Assembly (NCBI RefSeq): GCF_002939385.1 | Contig: NZ_MULI01000049.1 | Coordinates: forward strand, 1-53,176 | Length of the DNA stretch: 53,176 nucleotides | Reading direction: 5' to 3' | DNA from: Streptomyces sp. MH60 | Lineage (GTDB): Bacteria; Actinomycetota; Actinomycetes; Streptomycetales; Streptomycetaceae | Shown: positions 33,140-41,607 of the stretch, piece by piece | How positions within the stretch are numbered: position 1 is the stretch's first letter | How the letters are laid out: each line of letters starts with the position of its first letter | Notes under the pieces: generated by a model | What the model was told of the DNA's origin: nothing | Seen by the model: only the letters and a program-made list of their open reading frames with translations | Database searches by the model: none | Translations under genes and position numbers: made by a program

Positions 33140-34336
33140 TCAGCCCGTCGTCGCCGGCTGCGGAGCGGGGGCCGTGACCGGGCGGCGCCGGGTCGGGATG
33201 CCGAGGGTCGGGTTGGCGACGCCCCAGGCCGCGGACTTGCAGACGAGTTCCTTGTAGAGGGCGGCGAGCCGTCCGGTCAGGGCCCCGCGCACGGCCCGGT
33301 CGTCGGCGGTGACGTACTGGATCAGGCCCTGGCCGCGGCCCAGCGAGATGCACTGGTTGAAGTAGCGCGGCGTCACGTTCGGCAGCTTTCCGCCGGTCAG
33401 CCGGGCCGCGATGGCGTCGGCGGCCTGCCAGGCGGTGGGGACGCCCGAGGCGCACGACATCCGCAGCGGCTTGCCGCCGGGGCCCGCCGCGAGCGCCGCG
33501 TCGCCGACCGCGTACACGTCCGGGTGGGACACCGAGCGCATGGTCGCGTCGACCACGATCCGGCCGGTGTCGGTGACCTCCAGCGTGGTGGCCCGGGCCA
33601 GCGGGTGGACGGCGAATCCGGTGGTCCACACCGTCACGTCGGCCGGTACGGACGTGCCGTCGGCGGTGACGACGTGGTCCGCGGCCACGGCCGTGACGGG
33701 GGCGTTCTCGTACGCCGTGATGCCGAGGGCGGCGAAGACCTTCCGCAGGTGGCGGCGGCCCCCGGGGGAGAGCCAGTCGCCGAGGCCGCCGCGCGCCGTG
33801 AGCGACACGTCCAGGTCCGGGCGGGCCTCGGCGATCTCGGACGCGGCCTCCAGGCCGGTGAGCCCGCCGCCGACCACGACCACGGACCCCCCTGCCTCCA
33901 GCCCCGCCAGGCGTTCGCGCAGCCGGAGCGCGCCCGCGCGGCCGGCGATCTCGTGGGCGTGCTCCACGGCACCGGGGACGTCCTGCGGGTCCCAGGCGCT
34001 GCCGAGGGCGTAGACCAGGGTGTCGTACGCCAGTTCGGCGGCGCCGTCCGGACCGGTGACGGAGACGGCCCTGCGGTCGGCGTCCACGCCGGTGACCCGC
34101 GCGATCCGCACGTCGACCCCGGTGTGCGCGAACATCGCGTCGAGCGGCCGGGTCCTGAGGTCCTGGCCGACGGCGAGCTGGTGCATCCGGACCCGTTCGA
34201 CGAAGTGGGGCTCGGCGTTGACGAGGGTGATGGCCGCGTCCTCGCTCCGCAGTCGCCTGGCGAGGCGACCGGCGGCGACGGCTCCGGCGTATCCGGCGCC
34301 CAGGACGACGATGCGGTGCCGCGGGGTGTGCTGCAT
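33140..34336 (-). CDS. NDH-2-like NAD(P)/FAD-dependent oxidoreductase
   Basis: The 398-aa protein contains the FAD-binding Rossmann motif VVLGAGYAGAVAAGRLARRL (about 10-29), the second dinucleotide motif SVVVVGGGLTGLEAASEIAE (about 150-169), and the late FAD motif DVYAVGDAAL. It fits the disulfide-oxidoreductase-like NADH dehydrogenase (type II) family. No C-terminal membrane helix is visible, so it may be soluble. It follows the ECF41 sigma-factor gene by 114 nt on the same strand. That is the typical place of the ECF41-controlled COE partner (decarboxylase, oxidoreductase or epimerase), making it the likely regulon member. Confidence 0.88.
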   Translation of the reverse strand: MQHTPRHRIVVLGAGYAGAVAAGRLARRLRSEDAAITLVNAEPHFVERVRMHQLAVGQDLRTRPLDAMFAHTGVDVRIARVTGVDADRRAVSVTGPDGAAELAYDTLVYALGSAWDPQDVPGAVEHAHEIAGRAGALRLRERLAGLEAGGSVVVVGGGLTGLEAASEIAEARPDLDVSLTARGGLGDWLSPGGRRHLRKVFAALGITAYENAPVTAVAADHVVTADGTSVPADVTVWTTGFAVHPLARATTLEVTDTGRIVVDATMRSVSHPDVYAVGDAALAAGPGGKPLRMSCASGVPTAWQAADAIAARLTGGKLPNVTPRYFNQCISLGRGQGLIQYVTADDRAVRGALTGRLAALYKELVCKSAAWGVANPTLGIPTRRRPVTAPAPQPATTG

Positions 34337-34392
34337 GACGTGCTCCCTTGTCTCCGGCCGCTGAGGGTCTCTCCAGCGGGACTCGCCCCGTG

Positions 34393-34419
34393 AACCGGGC
34401 AGCCCGCCGATTCCTGACA
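34393..34419 (-). promoter_or_regulatory. Candidate ECF41-dependent promoter
   Basis: On the minus strand TGTCAGG (34419-34413) is followed after 15 nt by CGGTT (34397-34393), 57 nt before the oxidoreductase ATG. ECF41 promoters are reported to have a TGTCACA-like -35 and a CGTC-like -10. The -35 fits well, the -10 only partly. Confidence 0.3.
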
Positions 34420-34450
34420 GGGACGGGGAGTGACGCGCACCACAGTCCGG

Positions 34451-35395
34451 TCAGAAGACCTGGAGCAGGGGGTCCCCGTGGTCGGTGGCCGTCCACCGAC
34501 GGGTGGCGCGTTCGAGCTTGTCGGGGTTGACCTGGTTGCGGAAGCCCGCGAGTCCCTCGGGCGTGACCTCCAGGCACATGATCCCGATGACCCGGCCGTG
34601 CACGACGGCCACGACGGCGGGGTCGCCGTTGGCGGTGACGGCGTAGATCTCGGCGGGACCGCCGGTCAGGGCGCGCTTGGCCTTGCCGGGCTTGAACAGG
34701 CCCCGCAGGAACGTCGCCACGGCGCGGGCGCCCTCGAACGCCTTGGCGCGGGCCGGGATTTTGCCGCCGCCGTCGCCGATCGACACGGCGTCCTGGGTGA
34801 GCAGCCGGATCAGCGGTTCGGTCCGGCCGCTGGTGGCCGCCGCGAGGAACTCGTCGACGATCCGCCGGGCCGCGGCCTCGTCGACCTCGGTGCGGGCCGT
34901 GCCCCGCGCGACGTGCTTCCTGGCCCGGTGCAGGGTCTGCTGGCTGGCGTCCTCCGTGATGTCGAGGATCGCGGCGATCTCCCGGTGCGGGTACCCGAAC
35001 GCCTCCCGCAGGACGTACACCGCCCGCTCGGCCGGTGAGAGCCGCTCCAGCAGGGCGAGGACCGCCAGGGAGACCGACTCGCGCTGCTCGGCCGTCTCCG
35101 CCGGGCCGAGCATGGGGTCGCCGTCGAGCAGCGGCTCGGGCAGCCACTGGCCCACGTAGGTCTCCCGGCGGGCGCGGGCCGAGGTGAGCTGGTTGAGGCA
35201 GAGGTTGGTGAGGACCTTGGTCAGCCAGGCCTCGGGGACCTCGACGCGTCCGACGTCGGCCGCCTGCCAGCGCAGGAAGGTTTCCTGCACGGCGTCCTCC
35301 GCCTCGCTCGCGGAGCCGAGGAGGCGGTAGGCGATGGCCTCCAGACGGGGCCTGGAGGCCTCGAACCGTTCCACGTCGCGCACGGTCAGGGCCAT
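34451..35395 (-). CDS. ECF41-family RNA polymerase sigma factor with C-terminal SnoaL-like domain
   Basis: The 314-aa protein has sigma region 2 (YRLLGSASEAEDAVQETFLRW, about 22-42), region 4 (RLSPAERAVYVLREAFGYPH, then REIAAILDITEDASQQTLHR), and a C-terminal SnoaL/NTF2-like extension (about 195-314). All three ECF41 signatures are present: WLPEPL between regions 2 and 4, DGGGK and NPDKL in the extension. In ECF41 the extension replaces an anti-sigma factor and tunes activity. ECF41 factors control a neighbouring COE-type gene; here the adjacent FAD oxidoreductase. TACAAT (35403-35408, minus strand) lies 7 nt before the ATG, so the mRNA is probably leaderless. Confidence 0.93.
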   Translation of the reverse strand: MALTVRDVERFEASRPRLEAIAYRLLGSASEAEDAVQETFLRWQAADVGRVEVPEAWLTKVLTNLCLNQLTSARARRETYVGQWLPEPLLDGDPMLGPAETAEQRESVSLAVLALLERLSPAERAVYVLREAFGYPHREIAAILDITEDASQQTLHRARKHVARGTARTEVDEAAARRIVDEFLAAATSGRTEPLIRLLTQDAVSIGDGGGKIPARAKAFEGARAVATFLRGLFKPGKAKRALTGGPAEIYAVTANGDPAVVAVVHGRVIGIMCLEVTPEGLAGFRNQVNPDKLERATRRWTATDHGDPLLQVF

Positions 35396-35402
35396 GGCCC
35401 GG

Positions 35403-35408
35403 ATTGTA
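35403..35408 (-). promoter_or_regulatory. -10 box TACAAT of the sigma-factor gene
   Basis: TACAAT on the minus strand, 7 nt before the ATG at 35395 and without a Shine-Dalgarno sequence, in the 21-nt gap after kdpC. Confidence 0.5.
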
Positions 35409-35416
35409 ACCAGACG

Positions 35417-36097
35417 TCAGTTGCCGGCCGCGGGTGCCACCAGTTCCTTTAGCGCGATGTTCAGTTCCAGCACGTTCACCCGCGGTTCGCCGATGAAGCC
35501 GAGGGTGCGGGAGGCGGTGTGCTCGTCGACGAGCCGCTGGACGCGCTCGGCGGGCAGGCCGTTCCGCTCGGCGACCCGGTGCACCTGGAGGCCGGCGTAC
35601 CGCGGGGAGATGTCCGGGTCCAGTCCCGACCCGGAGGAGGTGACGGCGTCCGCGGGCACGTCCTCGGGCCGCACGGGGTGGCCGGGCACGGAGTTGTCCT
35701 TCACCACGGCGGCCTTGGCCTCCCGCACCCACCGGACCAGTTCCGCGTCGTCGGCGGAGCGGTTGGTGGCCCCGGACAGGATGAGGTCGTACTGGGTGTT
35801 GACGCTGTTGGTGCCGAGGCCGTTTTGGGGGCGGCCCTGGAACCACTTCAGGTCCGGCTCCGGGGTCTTCCGGCCGTCCCGCAGCGGCAGGTCGTACGCC
35901 TGGCCGATGAGGGACGAGCCGACGACCCCGCCGCCGTCCGCGGTGATCTCCGAGCCGTTGGCCTTCCCGGGGAACAGCCCCTGTGCGACGCCGGTGACGA
36001 CGAGCGGGTAGACGATGCCGGTGACCACGGTCAGGACGAGCAGGGCGCGCAGGCCCGCCGCGACCAGCCGGGCGGCGTTGGTCAGCGAAGTGTTCAT
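35417..36097 (-). CDS. kdpC: K+-transporting ATPase subunit C
   Basis: The 226-aa protein has one N-terminal transmembrane helix (LRALLVLTVVTGIVYPLVVT) and an outside domain. KdpC motifs include SEITADGGGVVGSSLIGQAY, the WFQGRP segment, and DAVTSSGSGLDPDISPRYAG. It stabilises the KdpFABC complex, a high-affinity ATP-driven potassium importer used at K+ limitation. The ATG is 5 nt beyond the kdpB stop codon, as expected in a kdpABC operon. It is the last kdp gene; no kdpDE sensor pair follows (the next gene is the sigma factor). Confidence 0.96.
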   Translation of the reverse strand: MNTSLTNAARLVAAGLRALLVLTVVTGIVYPLVVTGVAQGLFPGKANGSEITADGGGVVGSSLIGQAYDLPLRDGRKTPEPDLKWFQGRPQNGLGTNSVNTQYDLILSGATNRSADDAELVRWVREAKAAVVKDNSVPGHPVRPEDVPADAVTSSGSGLDPDISPRYAGLQVHRVAERNGLPAERVQRLVDEHTASRTLGFIGEPRVNVLELNIALKELVAPAAGN

Positions 36098-36102
36098 GTG
36101 GG

Positions 36103-38229
36103 TCAGCCGATCCCGGGAAGGAGGGAGACGATCAGGTCGATGAGCTTGATGCCGGCGAACGGGGCGATGAGGCCGCCCAGTCCGTAGACGGCGAGGTTGC
36201 GGCGCAGCATCCGGTCGGCGCTCATGGGCCGGTAGCGCACGCCCTTCAGCGCGAGCGGGACCAGCACCACGATGATCAGCGCGTTGAAGACCACCGCGGA
36301 CAGGATCGCGGAGGACGGGGAGGACAGCCCCATGATGTTGAGCTTGTCCAGGCCCGGGTAGACGGCCGCGAAGAGCGCCGGGATGATCGCGAAGTACTTG
36401 GCGACGTCGTTGGCGATGGAGAACGTCGTGAGCGCCCCGCGGGTGATCAGCAACTGCTTGCCGATCTCGACGATCTCGATGAGCTTGGTCGGGTCGGAGT
36501 CGAGGTCGACCATGTTGCCGGCCTCCTTGGCGGCCGACGTGCCGGTGTTCATGGCCACGCCGACGTCCGCCTGGGCCAGCGCGGGGGCGTCGTTGGTGCC
36601 GTCGCCGGTCATCGCGACCAGCTTGCCGCCGGCCTGCTCCCGCTTGATCAGCGCCATCTTGTCCTCGGGCGTGGCCTCGGCGAGGAAGTCGTCGACGCCC
36701 GCCTCGTCGGCGATCGCCTTCGCGGTCAGCGGGTTGTCGCCCGTGATCATGACGGTCTTGATGCCCATGCGGCGCAGCTCGTCGAACCGTTCCCGCATGC
36801 CCTGCTTGACGACGTCCTTGAGGTGGATGACGCCGAGGACGCGCGCGCCGCGCTCGTCCTCGACCGCGACGAGCAGCGGCGTACCGCCCGCCCGGGAGAT
36901 GCGTGCGGCGGTCGCGGCGGCGTCCTCGGCGACCGCGCCGCCCCGCTCCTCGACCCAGGCGACGACCGAACCGGCCGCGCCCTTGCGCACCTTGCGGCCG
37001 TCCACGTCCACGCCCGACATACGGGTCTGGGCGGTGAACTCGATCCACTCGGCGCCGGCCGGCTCGCCCTGCCGCCGCTCGCGCAGCCCGTACCTCTCCT
37101 TGGCGAGGACGACGACGGAACGGCCCTCGGGTGTCTCGTCGGCGAGCGAGGAGAGCTGGGCGGCCTCGGCGACCTCGGCCTCCGTCACCCCGCGCACCGG
37201 CACGAACTCGGCGGCCTGCCGGTTGCCGAGTGTGATCGTGCCGGTCTTGTCGAGGAGCAGCGTGGAGACGTCACCGGCGGCCTCGACCGCGCGGCCCGAC
37301 ATCGCCAGCACGTTGCGCTGCACCAGGCGGTCCATGCCCGCGATGCCGATCGCGGAGAGCAGGGCGCCGATCGTGGTCGGGATGAGGCAGACCAGCAGGG
37401 CCACCAGCACGACCAGGTCCAGACGGGTGCCGGCGTAGTGGGCGAACGGCGGGAGGGTGGCGCAGGCCAGCAGGAAGACGACGGTCAGCGAGGCCAGCAG
37501 GATGTTCAGCGCGATCTCGTTCGGCGTCTTCTGCCGGGCCGCCCCCTCCACCAGGCTGATCATCCGGTCGATGAAGGTCTCGCCGGGCTTGGTGGTGATC
37601 CGGACGACGACGCGGTCGGAGAGCACCTTCGTCCCGCCGGTGACCGCGGACCGGTCGCCGCCGGACTCGCGGATGACGGGCGCCGACTCCCCGGTGATGG
37701 CCGACTCGTCGACGGAGGCGACGCCCTCGACGACGTCGCCGTCGCCGGGGATGACGTCCCCCGCCTCGCAGACGACCAGGTCGCCGACCGTGAGTTCGGT
37801 GCCGGGAACCGTGGTGCCGTCGACCCGGCGGGCGACGGTGTCGGTCTTCGCCCTGCGCAGGGTGTCGGCCTGGGCCTTGCCGCGGCCCTCGGCGACCGCC
37901 TCCGCCAGGTTGGCGAAGAGCACGGTCAGCCACAGCCAGGCGCTGATCGTCCAGCCGAACCGGTCGCCTGGGTCGGTGAAGGAGAAGGCCGTGGTCAGGA
38001 CGGAGCCGACGAGGACGACGAACATGACGGGCGACTTCACCATCACCCGCGGGTCGAGCTTGCGGAACGCCTCGGGCAGCGAGGTGAGCAGGTGCTTCGG
38101 GGTGAAGAGACCCGCGCCGACGCGGCCCTCCCCGGGCCGGGGCCCGGCGGGTGCGTCGCCGTGCGGCGCCCGGGGCGGGGTGGTGACTGTGGACATGGCG
38201 TCCTCTTGCTTCCGCGTGTCGGTGGTCAT
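36103..38229 (-). CDS. kdpB: K+-transporting P-type ATPase subunit B
   Basis: The 708-aa protein has the P-type ATPase hallmarks: TGES (179-182, actuator), the phosphorylation motif DKTGTITLG with Asp327, KGAAGSV in the nucleotide domain, and MTGDGTNDAPALAQADVG at the hinge. About seven membrane helices are evident. KdpB hydrolyses ATP to drive K+ uptake through KdpA. The ATG overlaps the kdpA stop codon (ATGA, 38226-38229), showing translational coupling. An internal ATG (MSTVTTPP) 33 nt downstream is an alternative start; the first 40 residues are poorly conserved. Confidence 0.96.
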   Translation of the reverse strand: MTTDTRKQEDAMSTVTTPPRAPHGDAPAGPRPGEGRVGAGLFTPKHLLTSLPEAFRKLDPRVMVKSPVMFVVLVGSVLTTAFSFTDPGDRFGWTISAWLWLTVLFANLAEAVAEGRGKAQADTLRRAKTDTVARRVDGTTVPGTELTVGDLVVCEAGDVIPGDGDVVEGVASVDESAITGESAPVIRESGGDRSAVTGGTKVLSDRVVVRITTKPGETFIDRMISLVEGAARQKTPNEIALNILLASLTVVFLLACATLPPFAHYAGTRLDLVVLVALLVCLIPTTIGALLSAIGIAGMDRLVQRNVLAMSGRAVEAAGDVSTLLLDKTGTITLGNRQAAEFVPVRGVTEAEVAEAAQLSSLADETPEGRSVVVLAKERYGLRERRQGEPAGAEWIEFTAQTRMSGVDVDGRKVRKGAAGSVVAWVEERGGAVAEDAAATAARISRAGGTPLLVAVEDERGARVLGVIHLKDVVKQGMRERFDELRRMGIKTVMITGDNPLTAKAIADEAGVDDFLAEATPEDKMALIKREQAGGKLVAMTGDGTNDAPALAQADVGVAMNTGTSAAKEAGNMVDLDSDPTKLIEIVEIGKQLLITRGALTTFSIANDVAKYFAIIPALFAAVYPGLDKLNIMGLSSPSSAILSAVVFNALIIVVLVPLALKGVRYRPMSADRMLRRNLAVYGLGGLIAPFAGIKLIDLIVSLLPGIG

Positions 38230-39887
38230 GCCAGCCCCTCGGCGAGCGGGCCCAGGGCGAGGGCCGGGAAGTAGGTCAGACCGGTGATGATCAGGACGGC
38301 GCCCACCAGCAGCCCGGCGAACAGGGGCTGCTCGGTGCGCAGGGTGCCCTGGGTGGCCGGCACCGGCCGCTGACCGGCCAGCGAGCCCGCGAGGGCCAGG
38401 ACGAACACCATCGGCAGGAAGCGGCCGAGGAGCATGGCGAGGCCGAGGGTGGTGTTGAACCACTGGGTGTCGGCGTTCAGGCCCGCGAAGGCGGAGCCGT
38501 TGTTGTTCGCGGCGGAGGTGTAGGCGTACAGGATCTCGGAGAAGCCGTGCGCCCCGCTGTTGGTCATCGAGTCGCCCGGGGTGGGCAGGGCCATCGCGGC
38601 GGCGGTCAGGACCAGGACCAGGGCCGGGGTGATCAGGATGGAGCAGGCGGCGTACTTGATCTCGCGGATGCCGATCTTCTTGCCCAGGTACTCGGGGGTG
38701 CGCCCGACCATCAGGCCCGCGATGAAGACCGCGATGACCGCCATGACCAGCATGCCGTAGAGGCCGGAGCCCACCCCGCCGGGCGCGATCTCGCCCAGCA
38801 TCATGCCGAGCATGGTGATGCCGCCGCCGAGGCCGGTGTAGGAGGAGTGGAAGGAGTCCACGGCGCCGGTGGAGGTGAGGGTGGTCGACACCGCGAAGAT
38901 CGACGAGCCGCCGATGCCGAAGCGGACCTCCTTGCCCTCCATCGCGCCCCCGGCCGCCTGCAACGCCGGGCCGTGGTGGGCGAACTCGGTCCACATCATC
39001 AGGGCGACGAAGGCCAGCCAGATGGTGGCCATCGTCCCGAGGATCGCGTAGCCCTGGCGCACCGAGCCGGTCAGGACGCCGAAGGTGCGGGTCAGGGCGA
39101 CCGGGATCAGCAGGATCAGGAAGATCTCGAACAGGTTGGTGAACGGCGTCGGGTTCTCGAAGGGGTGGGCGGAGTTGGCGTTGAAGTAGCCGCCGCCGTT
39201 GGTGCCCAGCTCCTTGATGACCTCCTGGGAGGCGACCGCGCCCCCGTTCCACTGCCGCGGAGCACCCAGGAACTGGCCGACCTCGTGGATGCCGGAGAAG
39301 TTCTGGATGACCCCGCAGGCCACCAGGACCAGCGCGCCGACGACGGCGAGGGGCACCAGGACGCGGACGACTCCGCGGACCAGGTCGGCCCAGAAGTTGC
39401 CCAGTTCGCCGGTGCGGGACCGGGCGAAGCCGCGGACGAGGGCGACGGCCACGGCGATGCCGACGGCGGCCGAGACGAAGTTCTGCACGGCCAGGCCGGC
39501 GGTCTGCACGACGTGGCCCATGGCCTGCTCGCCGTAGTACGACTGCCAGTTGGTGTTGGCCACGAAGGACGCGGCGGTGTTGAACGCCTGGTCCGGGTCG
39601 ATGGAGGCGAAGCCGAGCGAGCCGGGCAGGACGCCCTGGAGCCGCTGGAGCAGGTAGAGGAAGAGGACTCCGGCGAGGGAGAAGGCGAGGACGCCGCGCA
39701 GGTACGCGGGCCAGCGCATCTCCGTGTCCGGGTCGGCACCGATGCCCCGGTAGATCCACTTCTCCACCCGCAGGTGCGTGGACGAGGAGTAGACCCTGGC
39801 CAGGTAGGTGCCGAGGGGGACGTAGGCGAGCGCCAGCGCGGCCATGAGCGCGAGCAGCTGGAGCACGCCGGCGAGGACGGGGCTCAT
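38226..39887 (-). CDS. kdpA: K+-transporting ATPase subunit A (channel-like subunit)
   Basis: The 553-aa protein has about ten membrane helices and KdpA segments such as FNTAASFVANTNWQSYYGEQ, GTNGGGYFNANSAHPFENPT, SYTGLGGGITMLGMMLGEIA and AANNNGSAFAGLNADTQWFN. The N-T-N-W-Q, G-G-G-Y, G-L-G-G-G and N-N-G-S runs are the four selectivity-filter-like loops. It is related to Trk/Ktr transporters and binds and conducts K+. It starts 7 nt before the end of the small kdpF reading frame upstream and is coupled to kdpB. Confidence 0.97.
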   Translation of the reverse strand: MSPVLAGVLQLLALMAALALAYVPLGTYLARVYSSSTHLRVEKWIYRGIGADPDTEMRWPAYLRGVLAFSLAGVLFLYLLQRLQGVLPGSLGFASIDPDQAFNTAASFVANTNWQSYYGEQAMGHVVQTAGLAVQNFVSAAVGIAVAVALVRGFARSRTGELGNFWADLVRGVVRVLVPLAVVGALVLVACGVIQNFSGIHEVGQFLGAPRQWNGGAVASQEVIKELGTNGGGYFNANSAHPFENPTPFTNLFEIFLILLIPVALTRTFGVLTGSVRQGYAILGTMATIWLAFVALMMWTEFAHHGPALQAAGGAMEGKEVRFGIGGSSIFAVSTTLTSTGAVDSFHSSYTGLGGGITMLGMMLGEIAPGGVGSGLYGMLVMAVIAVFIAGLMVGRTPEYLGKKIGIREIKYAACSILITPALVLVLTAAAMALPTPGDSMTNSGAHGFSEILYAYTSAANNNGSAFAGLNADTQWFNTTLGLAMLLGRFLPMVFVLALAGSLAGQRPVPATQGTLRTEQPLFAGLLVGAVLIITGLTYFPALALGPLAEGLA

Positions 39888-39894
39888 GCGGTGC

Positions 39895-39984
39895 TCAGAA
39901 CCTCTCCGGGTGGATCAGGGCGAGGACGAGGTAACCGAGCAGGGCGACGGCCACGATCAGACCGACGATGTTCTCCGCGGTCAC
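39895..39984 (-). CDS. kdpF: K+-transporting ATPase small subunit F
   Basis: The 29-aa peptide from GTG 39984 reads VTAENIVGLIVAVALLGYLV and ends LALIHPERF. It is a single membrane helix with the family's C-terminal P-E-R-F. It stabilises KdpABC in the membrane. It lies 7 nt before kdpA and overlaps the 27-aa ORF upstream by 4 nt (GTGA, 39981-39984). It is too short for most gene callers. Confidence 0.9.
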   Translation of the reverse strand: MTAENIVGLIVAVALLGYLVLALIHPERF

Positions 39985-40064
39985 AGCCTCGTCACCCCCT
40001 TGGCGGTCAGGGCGACGAGCGCGAACACCGCGATCGTGATGACGACGAAGGCCACGTCGGCCAT
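39981..40064 (-). CDS. 27-aa membrane peptide at the head of the kdp operon
   Basis: The ORF reads MADVAFVVITIAVFALVALT and ends AKGVTRL, a single hydrophobic helix with a basic end. GGAG lies 7-8 nt before the ATG, and the stop codon overlaps the kdpF start (GTGA), a clear sign of translation. It may be a second KdpF-like small subunit or a leader peptide coupling translation of kdpF. I infer a membrane role from composition only. Confidence 0.7.
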   Translation of the reverse strand: MADVAFVVITIAVFALVALTAKGVTRL

Positions 40065-40073
40065 CGCTGGCTC

Positions 40074-40631
40074 CTAGTGAGGTTCGGGAGAGAAGCTGAC
40101 AAGGAGATGAGAGACCCCTCCCGACCGGTTTCGGCCACCGTTGACGGCTTCCATACGGCGGCGCGAACGCCCTTGACACCTCTCTGACGACGGGGCCGAC
40201 GGAACGCCCCCGGACCGCGCGAAGACGACGAGGCGCAGGACCGCGAAGCGCGCGACACCGGTGAGGGCGGAGGCGGACAGGTAGACGGCCTGTTCGAGCA
40301 CCGCACCGGGCGTCGCCACCACCTGGTGCAGGGCGAGCATCGCCACGGACGTCACCGCGAACGCCGCCCCCGCCGATCCGGCCGACTGGGCGTGCTGGCG
40401 CCAGGTCGTACGCCCGCCCGCGCCGAAGGTGAAGCGGGCGTGCAGCTCGGTGCCGAGCAGCGTGGACGCCGCGGTGACCAGGGCGTTGGCCAGGGCCCAG
40501 GGGACCCAGGAGGCGAGGCCGGCCACGGCGAAGCTGGCGGCGAGGCCCAGCCCGCCCCCGCAGAGCACGAAGCGGGCGAAGGCCGCGAGGGCGCCGGGCG
40601 TGGCCCGTCGGTTGCTCCGGGCTGTGTCCAT
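40074..40631 (-). CDS. GtrA-family membrane protein
   Basis: The 185-aa protein has four hydrophobic helices in the GtrA pattern: FARFVLCGGGLGLAASFAVA, WALANALVTAASTLLGTELH, a central pair, and FAVLRLVVFARS. The conserved ARFTF follows helix 2. GtrA-type proteins are thought to help lipid-linked sugars cross the membrane. The last 45 residues are Arg/Ser/Gly-rich and not typical of the family. It ends 9 nt before the first small kdp ORF, so kdp may be transcribed with it. Its upstream region has RHH-operator-like repeats. Confidence 0.75.
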   Translation of the reverse strand: MDTARSNRRATPGALAAFARFVLCGGGLGLAASFAVAGLASWVPWALANALVTAASTLLGTELHARFTFGAGGRTTWRQHAQSAGSAGAAFAVTSVAMLALHQVVATPGAVLEQAVYLSASALTGVARFAVLRLVVFARSGGVPSAPSSERCQGRSRRRMEAVNGGRNRSGGVSHLLVSFSPEPH

Positions 40632-40659
40632 GTCGGTCCGTCCCCCTCCATCGCACCAT

Positions 40660-40725
40660 CGATGGCACCACTATGACACATGTTTGGCGCTACTTGGAGC
40701 CATTTCTGCGCCACCTGTGCCATCG
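40660..40725. promoter_or_regulatory. Repeat-rich operator region upstream of gtrA
   Basis: It contains the 9-mer TGGCACCAC (40663-40671) and a perfect inverted repeat CGATGGCAC (40660-40668) / GTGCCATCG (40717-40725). Weaker versions (ATGACACA, TGCGCCACC) lie in between. The same 9-mer occurs in the promoter of the RHH regulator gene 3.5 kb away, pointing to a shared regulator. Confidence 0.5.
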
Positions 40726-40740
40726 CCCGGACAACGCCAA

Positions 40741-40779
40741 AGGGGCGGCGCCCCGACGAGGTGTCGGGGCGCCGCCCTT
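40741..40779. terminator. Stem-loop terminator after the ABC permease gene
   Basis: A stem of about 17 bp (40741-40757 with 40763-40779, one G-T) and a 5-nt loop, 39 nt downstream of the permease stop codon on the minus strand. Confidence 0.8.
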
Positions 40780-40818
40780 GGTGGAACGGGTCGCGGTGCC
40801 GCCCGGAGGGGCGGCCGC

Positions 40819-41607
40819 CTACTTCGCGTCGCGGTTGAAGACCGACTTCGACCAGAGGTAGCCGAGCGTGCACAGGGCCACGCACCAGGCGAGGGCGAGC
40901 CAGCCGTTGTGGCCGATCTCCGTGCCGAGGAGCAGACCGCGCAGGGTCTCGATGGCGGGGGTGAACGGCTGGTACTCGGCGACCGGCTGGAACCAGCCCG
41001 GCATGGCGTCGATGGGCACGAAGGTGCTGGAGACGAGCGGGAGGAAGATCAGCGGCATCGCGTTGTTGCCGGCCGCCTCGGCGTTCGGGCTGATCAGGCC
41101 CATGCCGACCGCGATCCAGGTGAGCGCGGTGGCGAACAGGGTGACCAGCGCGAAGGCCGCGAGCCACTCCAGGACGGTGGCATCGGTGGAGCGGAAGCCG
41201 ATGGCGGCGGCGACGGCACCCACGAGGACCACGCTGACCACCGACTGCAGCACGCTGCCGATGACGTGCCCGGTGATCACCGAGCCGCGGTGGATGGGCA
41301 TGGTGCGGAAGCGGGCGACGATGCCCTCGGTCATGTCGTTGCAGATGGAGACGGCGGTGCCGATCGTGGTGCTGCCGATGGTCATCAGCACCAGGCCGGG
41401 CACCAGGTACGCGATGTAGGCGGACCGGTCGGCGCCGCCGCCGATGCCCGCGCTCATCGTGTCTCCGAAGATGTAGACGAAGAGGAGCAGCAGCATGATC
41501 GGCGTGAGCAGCAGGTTGAGGGTGAGTGAGGGGTAGCGCCGGGCGTGCAGGAGGTTGCGGCGCAGCATGGTGGAGGAGTTGCGCGCGGCGAGGGTGAGGC
41601 TGCTCAT
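40819..41607 (-). CDS. ABC-2 type exporter permease (DrrB-like)
   Basis: The 262-aa protein has six membrane helices and the ABC-2 permease signature: RYPSLTLNLLLTPIMLLLLF, the YLVPGLVLMTIG segment, EGIVARFRTMPIHRGSVITG (coupling helix), and FVPIDAMPGWFQPVAEYQPF. It resembles DrrB-type drug or lipid exporters. The ATG overlaps the stop codon of the ATPase gene (ATGA, 41604-41607), so the two are translated together. The substrate is unknown. Confidence 0.92.
   Translation of the reverse strand: MSSLTLAARNSSTMLRRNLLHARRYPSLTLNLLLTPIMLLLLFVYIFGDTMSAGIGGGADRSAYIAYLVPGLVLMTIGSTTIGTAVSICNDMTEGIVARFRTMPIHRGSVITGHVIGSVLQSVVSVVLVGAVAAAIGFRSTDATVLEWLAAFALVTLFATALTWIAVGMGLISPNAEAAGNNAMPLIFLPLVSSTFVPIDAMPGWFQPVAEYQPFTPAIETLRGLLLGTEIGHNGWLALAWCVALCTLGYLWSKSVFNRDAK

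Noticed and set aside
32883..35846. 987-aa minus-strand frame over the oxidoreductase and sigma genes
   Set aside because: Arg/Pro-rich shadow frame crossing three genuine genes.
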